NCBI GenBank assembly: GCA_025738555.1
Contig: JAOVFP010000001.1
Coordinates: 7,006,001-7,070,000, forward strand
Length of the DNA stretch: 64,000 bases
From: Cyathus striatus
Lineage: Eukaryota > Basidiomycota > Agaricomycetes > Agaricales > Nidulariaceae
Direction: 5' to 3'
Part shown: positions 23,293 to 34,318 of the stretch, piece after piece
How positions within the stretch are numbered: the first letter of the stretch is position 1
Layout: the number at the start of each line of letters is the position of its first letter
The notes under the pieces: model-generated
What the model saw: only the letters and a program-made list of their open reading frames with translations
What the model was told of the DNA's origin: nothing
Database searches by the model: none
Position numbers and translations under genes: made by a program

Positions 23293-23878
23293 ATAGGTTG
23301 AAAGGAATGTATGAAAATAAATATAAAGGGTTATAGGAGGAAAGAATGGATGGTCTTCGGGCTGTTGAACAAGGTCGTATTTTTAAATAACTGTAGTGTG
23401 CTCCAGGTAGCAATCGGAGTTGTTCAGAAATGAACTACGTAATTCAGTGAACAATACAAGTGCTCTTGGAATGCACTTCGGTGACTCATTCTCTCAGTCG
23501 CTGCACGCTACTTACTAGGGTTCTGCTTCCGCGGCCATTGGTATCAAGCAATGTAATCTAGTGAGTGACACAAGAATTCTTGTAACGCACTTCAGTAACT
23601 CATTCTTTCTCTGCTGTGCATTACATACTTGGATTCCGCAGCTGTTTCCAATAGTATTAAAAGGGGCTGGTGTCATATTAAACACATTTTACAATGCACA
23701 TATTATCGATCACTACATGTATCAGCACGAGTCAGACTACTCCTGCAAAGTTCAAACATGTGTTCAGCATTTCATCAATTGATCAGTACTTATCCTTTGT
23801 TTTTGCAAATAAGTTCTTTCTGCCAGTTCTCCGTCACATGCCCATGAAGTGATTAAATATATATTACATTCTTTGGTC

Positions 23879-25864
23879 TTACAGCTGATTGACAAAATCT
23901 GTATCTAGCCGCAACTTCACTGCAATCATAGTTTTATATGCTTGGCACCAGCGCAGAGCACGAGGCTTCCATATATTGGAAGGGAGATCAATTACTACAT
24001 CCTTCCCCCTAACTTTTATTACTTCGCTTTCAGGGTATGTCTCATAATTCCACTCATCGTCATGAATCCGCATGTTTCGTGGAATACTGCCTTCACCAAT
24101 TACATGCGTAAGGGCTTCCTGAAACATGTTTTGACTTCGATCAGTAGAAAAGGGGTTGTCAGCATCCGGTGTCTTTGCAGCCTGCTGTTTAATATTATTC
24201 AGTTGGTGTTCATGGATATCATCAACGATTGCTTCAAGATCTTCATTTTCATCGGTGTCAGAGTGTCCTGCACCTGTTTGTGTCTGATCTCTTCGCAATA
24301 TATTTCCCATTGTTCCATGATAGCGCTGCAGAATATCTGGGTGCACACTGTTGTAGTCATCAACATATACACCTTCTGTAACTTGTCCTATTAAGTACAT
24401 GTCCTAGAGATTCTCTTGTCAGTATAAATACAATAAGCAATATTTGAATGTAAACATTAGGTGATTGGTTCCTTGCTTCCCGTCCTATTATTGGTTTATT
24501 ATTCCACAGTGTTTGAAATTCATTGCAATCATCATTAATTTCGTTCATGAAGAGGAAGTGGATTAGCCATAGGTGATGTGCATTATCTCTTTGAAGTCCA
24601 TGCAAATCTTCAAGTTGAATAAAAAATGCTTTCCATTGACGACAGAATTGCTTCCCAACCTCAACCCATAAACGCTCAATGCGTGTGTTATGTGTTGAGC
24701 TAAACAACTAGTTACCATTAATTTTAGAGCTACTAAAGACAAACTCTTACGATCCCCATAGAAATGAACCCCGATTTGGGCCCTGCCTCATTATCATATA
24801 CACAGAGACTAGTATATTTTCACCTCCCCTATCCCCACGCATTCTAGAAGGACAACCATATTCTCGAACTGCGAGCAAAAATAAATCAAGTACAGTACTT
24901 GATTTATTATTATTGCTTGCTTTCAATGCTGTTACCTGAAGAGAAAATGTGAGATTGCAGAATAGAAACTAGGTTTAAATAATGTTACCATGCGCGAATA
25001 TCCATCAACTATTCCATGAATAACTATTCCCCACTGAATAAGTTTATGATGTCCATCAAGATGCCACAGACTGTTTGGCATTCTAACAGTATATTTTCGT
25101 CGATGCAGTGCTCTCCTCTGGCGCAAGATATGGCCAACTGGATCAACACGACGAGCAGAGCTAAGTACCCGTCTTCGTTGAATCCTTAATCCTTTTGTAC
25201 GCAGAAAAGCAGTCAAATATGCGAAACCCAGAGCTGGGTTTTCGAGCCTTAAACTTGCAAACAATTTTATCCAATTGACGATCACTTAATGCGGAGAATT
25301 TATGTGATATTTCATATCTTGTCATGTAATTGTACACAGTTGAACGGTGAACTCCAAGCATCTTGGAAAGCTTGGTAATAGGTATGTTTCTTGCTGATGA
25401 CAACACTTCTTGTAAGAAATCTGGATCTATCTCTTTTTCGTGGACGGCCGAAGTTTTGTCTATTAATAGTAATGGGGTTAATACGCTGTATTTTTCTTTC
25501 GTCACTGAATATTTAGCAAATAATGTTACAAATACTTGGAAACAAAACTAAATATCAAAATGTCATACCGATCCCTTGATAGTGCTTCAGCTTTCTGGAG
25601 TTCTGCAACAACAACTCCCATTTGTTCAGCACAGGCTGTTATCCACTCATTTGGAAGTGGCATAATCATATCAGACTTGAGTGCACGTAGCAATGGTATG
25701 CTGTCACGCATGATAAGTTCAGCCATTTGATCCAACTGAATCAGATCAGCTTCATCTTGGTTCAGGAGCTGTAATGCAAGGCTGTGTGTTTCATTTAGTG
25801 TTTGAAATGCACGGTGTGTGTTCTCTGGCCAGTTTTCATGTAGAGGAAGGGGTGGGAGTGGCAT
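23879..25864 (-). CDS. DDE integrase of the rve type (transposon integrase)
   Basis: Five exons by eye: 25864-25569, 25504-24989, 24935-24751, 24699-24456 and 24403-23879. The N-terminal part has a FGRPRK segment and a helix-turn-helix-like LGVHRSTVYNYMTRYEIS. The catalytic core shows D in PNSLWHLDGHHK, D in MRGDRGGEN and E in SSTHNTRIERLW, in the order expected for the integrase fold. It matches what I remember of a fungal and animal integrase-core family (Pfam rve type). Two single-base homopolymer changes break the frame, at a T5 run (25434-25438) and an A4 run (25205-25208). Removing one base from each restores a continuous family-like protein with no stop. It lies 121 bases from, and divergent to, the BTB gene. 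Confidence 0.82.
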
Positions 25865-25985
25865 ATTTCAAATAGATGTCGATCAAAACCATCTGTCTCA
25901 GTTATATTAGTTAACTGTGAGAGCTAACATCCGATTTGAGTCACATTTATATCGCATTCCCCAGGGTATATATATCCACAGTGCA
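25865..25985. promoter_or_regulatory. Short divergent promoter, integrase and BTB gene
   Basis: Only 121 bases separate the two start codons, so both genes must draw their core promoters from this interval. It contains TATATATATCC and TTATATCG stretches near the middle. No specific operator can be named. Confidence 0.5.
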
Positions 25986-26987
25986 ATGAGCTCGTGTAAT
26001 TTGTCAAACATGCCCTATCAGCATCATGACCGGTTCTACTTCGAGTTTGGCAGTGATATATTTCGGGTGAGTATTTTGTAGCTTATGTTTTCATGCCTCT
26101 CTCTAATGACTATTATTGTAGGTTGAACAAACATTATATAAATTATACCGAGATGTCCTCACACGACACTCTGATGTTTTGGCACACATGTTCTCTGTCC
26201 CACAGCCCACTGTTGAATCTCCATCTCATGTTGAAGGGAAGAGCGATGAAAATCCTATCGTTCTTGAAGGAATAACTTGCATGGAATTCGATCACTTACT
26301 TGATTGGATCTTTCCTACCTTGTATGTCTACCACATGATCAATCCGCTGGGAACTGTCTCACAAACTGTCATAGATGTCCTGATGAAACAGTCACCTGGG
26401 ACTTTGAATACTGGCGTTCCTTATTTCGCCTCTCAGACATGTACAGTATTACGAAGGCAAAGGAGGAATCAATTCAATATTTACGGTCAGCAATGAAATA
26501 TGGAACTCAAAACCCAGCGAAGGTTCTTGAATTTGCAAGGGGTTATCCAGGCATTTTGGACGAGGTTTTCACCGCAGCTTTTCACTCATTGGTCCATAAA
26601 GATATCTCCACCTTGTCACCAGGTGATGCGGAATTAATTGGACTCCGCTGCCTTCTTGCTGTTGTTAAGGTGCAGAACTCGATCTTAAAGATCCGACGTG
26701 ATCTTGTTTTTATTCCACCTTCTGTTTCACATGCAGTATCTTGCTCTGATAACGTGGTATGTGCTGATATCTTCAGAGATGAATGGTGGAAGCACGTTGG
26801 CCGGGCAATTCTTAACCCTGCAAGACATGAACGGTCTGATAGGATCAAATCTATGATTCAGTCGATGGACTTCAAAAGAATGAATCATGCATGTTGGGAG
26901 AAGACGAAGAAGCTCTTACCTTACGATAAGTTTAGCTTAGAGGATACCATCATTAAGCAGTGTGTATCACAGCTACTTGGTACTTAA
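25986..26987 (+). CDS. BTB/POZ-domain protein carried by the integrase transposon
   Basis: Exons 25986-26066, 26122-26321 and 26375-26987 join in frame to 297 residues; all three junctions are GT-AG. The start was chosen because ATG 25986 leads directly into the BTB strand (DRFYFEFGSDIFR, then VEQTLYKLYRDVLTRHSDVL and MFSVPQP). This is followed by SDENPIVLEGITCMEF, the usual agaricomycete BTB signature. The C-terminal half (FEYWRSLFRLSDMYSITKAK, EFARGYPGILDEVFTAAFHS, DAELIGLRCLLAVV) matches the companion region of the same large family. BTB proteins often bring partners to cullin-3 ligases or act in transcription; a role here is not shown. No stop or frameshift is present. Confidence 0.88.
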
Positions 26988-27152
26988 CTCTGAATAGTTA
27001 TGTGCTCATTCACATTGTTTTTATTAATACACTGTTGTTTTCATGTTTTTAAGTTTTCATGTTCGAATTATTAGCTAATTTCGAATGTTTGATGTATAAC
27101 ATGTCCTCCATATACGTTATTTGATGCATGTAGATAATAGATATCATAAAAG

Positions 27153-27271
27153 AAGTAAAAAAAAAGGAGATGCTGTGGATACGGCACTGTCGTAGATACG
27201 GCACAATGCAGATACGGCGACGGCAACCGAATTATGGCGGCGGCGACTTTTTCAACACTTGGAACTTCATA
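27153..27271 (-). repeat. Right terminal inverted repeat of the integrase transposon
   Basis: Complement of 20982-21097 with few differences (for example TTATGGC against TTACGGC). It ends CTTGGAACTTCATA and is followed by the second CATTGG. Confidence 0.9.
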
Positions 27272-27277
27272 CATTGG

Positions 27278-28167
27278 AGCGTCATAGTGCTCCGTCCTCA
27301 TTGTCGATCCGTGTGTCCTCGTTTAAGGGCATCCAGAGCATTCATAACTTTTGAGAATTGCAATCTTTGCGGGCCAATGTTCGATCGTTGATGTCCAATA
27401 GAACGGGTCGTGTACTGGTGGTTTATTATTGTGAATTTGAAGTATGCACAGGTAGTTGAACTCGACACCGGTAGTATGTACCTTTTGTTGTAGTCGCAGT
27501 TAACCCAATAACGTGTAATTTTGGTGTTGGACTTTGGTCTATACCGGGTTGAAAGGCAAATTAACGGTTTAAACCAAGCTTGAACGACATACATACCTCG
27601 ATTGAACTTAGGTCGTGAGGATCGAGTGCTGTTTTCGTCTCATTCATATGCAGAGTGCACTGTGAATTAACCAGTACGTTCTATTTCCGTGGTTATCGAT
27701 GGTCCGGTGGGTCGGGTCAGTTAAAATTGTGTCGTGTGTAGCAAGTGTGCACTGTGTAAGAGGAGCGCATGAAGAAAACATCGATGCGAACGGTCCCAAG
27801 TTTCGGTTCAGGCGCTTGTGGAAGATCCTGTTCATAGCTGTTGTCGATTTCATCTGCGCATTTATCTTCGTGGTCGAATGGATTCATGTCTAGATGCGCT
27901 CAATAGGCGGGTGCGCGCTTCACTTTACTAAGTTGCAAGTTGTTGATAAGATAAGATGGATATCACATGACGCGTGTGAAAGTTGAATTCAACGTTCCGA
28001 ACTTCTGGCGCTGTTCCGATTCGACCTCTCGTCGCTCGAATGCCAACCACCTTCACCGTCCCAATTCTGCTACTCGCTTTAGGTCCCATGATCCCAAAGC
28101 TCGTGTTCACGTGCTGAACGCTGGTGAATGTCAAGTATAGGTTCATACCAAGCCAGTAAGTATACTC
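27278..28167. other. Repeat relics, no supported gene
   Basis: Starts with the displaced end of IR3 (27278-27287). The stretch 27770-27960 is related to 12490-12700. Short frames on both strands (27298-27594 and 27644-27853) show no domain. Confidence 0.45.
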
Positions 28168-30375
28168 CATCAAGGTCAATTACACGTCCTAAACTACCCT
28201 AGGAGACTACCTTAGGGCCTAGGCACAGTATTCACGTTTTCAACCAGGGATGTATGTTTTTGCAGTAGCGTGACCTTCACGTCAGTGTGCATTGCATCCT
28301 CACGTCCTGATTGGGATACTGCCTGCAAGTCTGCAGCAGCCTCAACACCCACCTCCGATTCCTTTGTTACAGGAGCTACCAACATACGTATCGCCCACGT
28401 TCATGCTCCCCAATGGACAAGGGATCACAATTACGCAAAGCACGGTGATACCGGGAACACCGCGTGGAAGGTTGGAGCAAGGTTGGAGGTAGCTTCAAGT
28501 CAGTGAAGTTGAATATGTGTAGAGGAGGGAGCGTCCATTGCTAGCGATGATGTTTGGCGCACTGAGCCAGCTGCTGCTGGGTATACGCGTGAGGATAAAG
28601 AAACGAGGTAAGCACTCGAACTGTTCTGCTGTTCCCCCCGATCTGAATTCGGACCAGGACCAACACAGACCCGAGGATAGGCTCCATGTCATATGTTATC
28701 GTTCTCGGTCTGAGGAAGCTGCTTTCGCACAGCGCAGTGCCTGCCCCCAGGAAAATTTCGACTTTCAAAGCAACACTGAAGCTGAAGGGTCGCATTTTGT
28801 ACTTGCGTTGTTCATGGACGGACTGGATGGTAGCTTGCTGTTGTCCGTCCCCTGAACACGGGTTCGACTGTACAGTGTCTATGCTTCACATTCACCCACC
28901 CTTATGCTCAGTTTCAGACGCGAGTTCGAGGGTGCCTATGCTGCTGCTGCCTGATATGCGAGGACTCGGAGTGAAGCATCGTGCCGATTATATACGCTTC
29001 ATTAGGCCGTACTCTCTGCGGCTATCGAAGCTGTCCACTGGACTGACCTATGGATGTTGGGCGGCCATTGTCGACAAGCATCGCACGATGACGCATGCTC
29101 GGTGTTGAACCCTACGGTGGTCCACCTGATGTTCGGAGTCATAGGGAGGGGAGGATGAAGAATTTGGATGTACATATGGCGTGTTTCTTAATGTGTTTCT
29201 TTCTTAGCGATTTGAACTGACTAATGGATGGGATCTGCAGCAGCCTTTTGGTACCGATGTATCTCGGCGAGGGCAGTGAAGATCCACCTTAAGATCCCTA
29301 ACGATGGTGTGCACGCGGTAGGGTACATCTGGCGGTTTATATCCAATAATTTGTCTGAGGATACATACCCAGCGTATGGTACTTCCACACCGAATCTTTC
29401 AAGATCCCGAAGAGATCGACGTTTGGAGCGATGAGGATTTGGGGATAAAGCGAACATATATTCCATCAAGATCGTATTCCTAACACCTAGGGACTCTCTT
29501 GCACACTCACCTTAGCAATCCTGCCATCGTTCTTCTCATCATACGCTGGTGCTTCGATGGCTGTCGCAATGCTACGTGAAGGCGTCATGCGTTCCACGTC
29601 AACCTCAACGTAGCCTTTGGGCCATGCGGCGCGGGAATCCTGGTGCGTGTGGAGGGAATGTGGGAGACGAGAAGAATGTACCTGATATGGAGGATGTAGG
29701 GGACGGGGAGGGAATGAGGATGTATGAGACGGAGAAGATGCAGGAAATAGCGAATCAGGACGTAGTGGATGATGCGGATAGGGTGTCCCACCCCAGCAGT
29801 ATCCTTTGCCCGCTGCTACATAACATCCCCGTTTGCGCTTCCCTCTCGTTTCTTGGTCATGTGTATCTTCAGTCATTACCATTGCACGACACTAGATGAC
29901 GTCCGCTGGCAGAAGTATCATATCCTTTTAGCTCTCTTTCGTCCACTACCGTTGCATCTTCGCCATACCGTCATCTTCCCATTACGAAGCTAGTCAAGAC
30001 ACCCCACGTCAAACCTCACGGTTCTGGAGCTTGGGAAGAACAGATGTTTTATACCTGGACATCAATGACTTCTCATAGCTCGCAACAACTCTCCACTAGG
30101 GTCCCTCATAGACCGAGTTCATGAGGCGTAGGAAGGCTGTTCGTCGGTGGAAAAGGCAATGCCGCTGAGATACGAGACAATATTTTCATCCAAAGAGCGA
30201 GGTGGTGGGTGAACGGGAGGTGAAGAGTGTGTGGGAGGTGAAGCAAACCGAGGATCTTTGTTCTTAGCAACCATTGCCAATCAGCCGCGGCCCGTTCTTC
30301 GTTTGGTACTGTGACATCTCCGCCATATCGCAGTTCTTCAATCCTATTTACAACTCGTGTGTTGTCGATTAGGAT
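28168..30375. repeat. Dispersed repeat, most complete copy (copy 2)
   Basis: About 2.2 kb. Its first 1.0 kb (28168-29180) matches 38488-39494 closely. Its last part (about 29010-30375) matches copy 1 at 7015-7970 plus 10576-11010. CpG dinucleotides are frequent. I see no long terminal or inverted repeat bounding it, so its element class is unknown. Confidence 0.7.
29221..29882 (-). CDS. Possible two-exon gene inside the dispersed repeat
   Basis: Two minus-strand frames (29487-29882 and 29221-29469) are separated by a GTGAGT...CTAG interval that could be a very short intron. The first is rich in proline, serine and histidine; the second reads ERFGVEVPYAGYVSSDKL and ALAEIHRYQKAAADPIH. No family is recognised, and the junction frame is uncertain. 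The copy at 7.0-8.0 kb has lost the frame through CpG changes. Confidence 0.25.
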
Positions 30376-33300
30376 AACGCTCCTCGAACTTCGAAGGCAT
30401 ATATCTCCTGTGCGAAACCTCTTCTTTGTGTTACTGCTGCATGGAGTCTAGGATGTTGTGATGGGGGAGTGGCTATGAGCAATTGAGGCGGTGCGTTGGG
30501 AGATGTCGTTGTTAAGCAGGAACTAACTGTCCTGCAAATGGACGCAGGGAACGGAAGGGCCCTATTCTTTGTCTACCACTGGTGCACTTCCGCCAGTTTG
30601 CCTAGCATCCGCAGGTTCGGTTTGAAGATTAAGTTGAGGACATGGTGCTTTTGGTGGAGGGTATGGAAGTTATGGCTGCATGAGGGTTGACTCAATTGAT
30701 GTGAGTTATCCGTTCCCTTTGTCTTTTCGATGGTGCTAATAGATTGAGAAAGGTCCCCGCTTATCATACCGGGTTTCAGTTGCTGTGGGGTGGCTGGTTC
30801 TGTGTACTTCAACCCCACGTAACCCTGCCACTAGAGTCCTCGCCACGCTGAAGGGGGGGCTCGTGAACCCCAGTTACCACCCCAGAGGTCCCTTCAATCT
30901 CCCTTTCGTATTTCTTGCTGCGAACGTTTAGAGAGGTTGGCTGCTTCAGTGGTGGGGGTTATCGTGGATACAAGCCCTTGAACGTGCCCTTGGTACTATG
31001 TTTCGTTTTGCACAACTGAAGGCGAAGGCGAGTTGTATATAAACCTCTTGCCCCCAGATTTCCTCTCTTTCGAGCGTAAATACAAGAGAGATATGGAAAT
31101 ACATACACACCCACTCGAACTTCCTAGTTTCTTCCCCACGCTTCGAACGGGGTTACGCTTGTGCTCGTCCTTTGATGATAGCAGTGACCTGGTGTGTGTT
31201 GGAATTGTTGCGGAGGCGACCCTAGAATGGCTGGGGATCTGTGCCCTAGGTTGGCGTGGAGAGCGTATCCGAAGTGCCAAGGAGGGAGTGCCAATAGATG
31301 AGGTGTTGTCGCCGGTTTGTCTAGCACGCGAAGATGACAGCGGCATGGCTATTAGTAGTAACTTACCGGGTCCCAGCATCTTAATGTAAAAATGCAAGTA
31401 CTATAATCATATCAAATGATGAAGCATATACAATGTTTGAATAGATAAACAGTCTAAAGTACGATAGATAACAAAGTTTCAAGGCAGAAGATATCGTTGA
31501 AGAGTAAATGAAGATTGATAAGGTACTTCTACGAAAGGTAAGCAAGCACGTTCGTGGTGGGCAAAGAAGCAAGTTAGTTGACAAAAACGAGCTGCTTCAG
31601 ATCCTCAATGGTATACTAGTGGCGACAAATATCCAGCACTCGGATTACCAAGGCTAAGAGGAGGGACGACGTTAAAGATGAAAACGTAACATTGAGGAAA
31701 TGGATATAGACAACGAAATGTATATACAGTAACTGTTTGTACCGACGAACATGATAAGGAACGGAAGCCACTGGCATATATAAAGTAGCACTATGACATG
31801 CTATGGGAGATGGAGGGTTGGACGGGTAACGACAAATGCTACGTGATGAACGCTTCGCAGCACATCGGTTGTGATGAAGATAGTGTTGCCGCGAGTTGGG
31901 TTGTCTTCAACGTGGAGGTGCCTTCGGTTGGAAGGAAAGAAGGTTTACAGCGGTAATGAGTCCCCTGTTACAATCGACCATACCAAATTGGGTTCTAGCG
32001 AAAGATTTTGACACATCACGTGATTGGTTCGCAAGCCAGTTTGAACGGTGCCGTGACGCTTGGAAGGCGCTTATACGGCAATCCTTCGCGCGATGTTTCC
32101 TGTGCTTGCATTTTTGTATGCAACTCCCTAGATACAATAGATACATCATTACAGCAAATAATAAGTCCACTATACTTGCCTGTATTTGATATTTTATTGT
32201 AGGTAGGCATTAAACAAGTGCTTATAAACTGTAGGTAACCACATGCTGCGTCTGGTAACAGTAATCTACTAAGGAAATATATGTATTCACTGTAGTGTCT
32301 GGGAGTGACTTTAATTTAACATTTGATTTCAGTAACTATTTACTGTAAGGTGATAGCACACTTATCAACATTAATAATAGTGCTGTACAAGTGTTATAGT
32401 TATTGAAATAAAGCTATTGATTTTGTAAGTATTTATAACTCTTGAGCCTCTTGTGCCGTTTACAGAAAATTTTAGCATGTACAGGTAATAGAGGTGTGTA
32501 ACTAGATAAAGTAAGAACACTATAGCAGGTAATATAAATAAGTAAAACGTTGTAATCTACTTTTATACCAGGAAAAGAATGAAAATTCGTAATACGAGGT
32601 CGAGTCAAGTCAGTTAGGAAAATGGCAGTGCCCCGCCGGCTGAAGTGCTGACATAGCGCATCAATAGCGCGACGATTGGATGATAAATCCGTGTTCCATA
32701 ACAGGGACGAGATGAGGGTGTAAACCACATGCGTAGATACTAAATTACTTTTGAGGAAAATATATGTAGGTACATCATTAATATATTAAGTATTTGAACA
32801 CAGTCTACCTACTGTATACATTAAAAAACATGGTTATAACATTCCGCAAAGTTGTATATTTTAAACACTACATAGATATGCATAAGTATGCACCTTACGA
32901 CATGACATCCCACGAAAATTAATTCACCGGCCGGCGGTAATCCAACATCCAACACGGGTACATATCTATCAACTTAAGTATAACTACCAGTTTATTGGAT
33001 GAAATGATTTTCGAAAAGACGGGGAAGAAGAAAGGATCAAGTTCGTACCTCACGGCGTTGTATTATCCCACAAACATACTTTTTGTTTATATAAAAATGT
33101 TACTTAGGTACATACCGATTTGTAACTTCGATATTGATAAACAATGTCACAGACAAGAGTTTGTAACTATCTCTTAGCTTGACATTCTGGTTGGTAGATA
33201 TTTTTTAGCGCAATGTATTGAATAGTTGTAGCTCGCCAGTAGTAATTATTCATATACTTATCTTAAATACATGACATACTTTTAACAACGTTACATCACT

Positions 33301-34318
33301 CTCCGTTTCATGCATTTTATAGCATTGGAAACGAGAACAAGTTCCTCCAATAGTAAAGAAAGAAAATAAACCCGCCTTTTATTCCATACTGTACCGCACA
33401 TTCCCTCTTATCTCCTCGCGCAACTAGAACGCGAGGGCGTTAAGTCAACGGAAGAGGTTCGCTTACATAAAGGCTGCCATCCGAGCCAAATCCGAGCTGA
33501 TGTGTCGAAATCTCGCGCTAATACCTAATTTGGTATAGTCAGTTGTAACAGGGGACTACGGACTCGGTTTACAGTTGAGGGTTGCGGGGATTGAACTTCT
33601 GTCACATGGACCGATCTGTCTCAGGCCGCCAATCGCATGTGAAACTGCGAGCGTATGCGATAGAGATGTTCCACATATATGATTATTTTTAGGAATAGTC
33701 ATATTCGGATTCCGGAATCGACCAACTATTGCAACTTTAGTTATTCGACAATTATTCAGCGCCTGCGTTCATACATGTCTGTCATCAGCGCGCGTTACCC
33801 GAAAACTCCAGGGCTTAAAACAGAACAAGAGCGATTACAAGATTCGTAATACGTAGTCTGCACTACATAATATCATCAACGATCAATCACTTGCTCAGTG
33901 CTGTGCATATTGGCTGCTCAAAAGCCAACTATGGTATGTCGAATCTGTATGAAGCGGCTGTACAATCGGTTACAAGGGTAAGTGGTTCCTTATCGCGAGA
34001 GGCTAGAGCAGATGTTCAAGCGCCCATTTTGCAATATCCAGTGCTAGTAATTGTAGTCATTTGACCAAGGATATTATTTGTGGAACACTATCACCCACAC
34101 ATCACCGCCTTTTTCCTGTCACAGCGGTGTTCAAAGACTTAAATCCAGATATCACCACCCCATTTGGGATCGGTGTTCTCATGATCGACTGCGTACGTCA
34201 AACAGCTGAACTATAAAGCATTCATCAGTTTGAATATAATCAATCGATCGAAACTTCCTCCTCGATTAAACCATAGCGCTAGCTCAAGCATCTATCCGCA
34301 CAAATTACAAGAAACAAT
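30376..34318. other. About 3.9 kb without a supported gene
   Basis: Several frames reach 100-130 codons (30996-31397 minus and its partner 31033-31389 plus; 32414-32728 minus), but both strands are open at the same places and none shows a domain. AT-rich DNA lies at 32190-33330. CpG content rises at 33400-34000. The last few hundred bases probably hold the promoter of the NB-ARC gene. Confidence 0.4.

Larger units (their letters stand above)
20982..27271. mobile_element. 6.29-kb integrase transposon with BTB cargo gene
   Basis: Inverted termini of about 115 bases begin TATGAAGTTCCAAGTGTTG at 20982 and end with the complement at 27271. CATTGG is duplicated on both sides (20976-20981 and 27272-27277). 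The flanks rejoin to the intact IR-family end GACACATTGGAGCGTCATA, giving a clean empty site. Inside are three spliced genes and no other large frame: a serine-rich protein (minus), a DDE integrase (minus) and a BTB protein (plus). A 6-base duplication is typical of Maverick/Polinton integrases, but no DNA polymerase B, ATPase or capsid gene is present. It is therefore a compact integrase-type DNA transposon, close in plan to Ginger-like elements. Confidence 0.88.

Noticed and set aside
20982..27271. Interpretation as a Maverick/Polinton
   Set aside because: The 6-base duplication and integrase fit, but the length is only 6.3 kb and there is no polymerase B, packaging ATPase, protease or capsid gene.
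31033..31389. 118-codon plus-strand frame
   Set aside because: The opposite strand is equally open over the same interval, and no domain or splice structure is seen.
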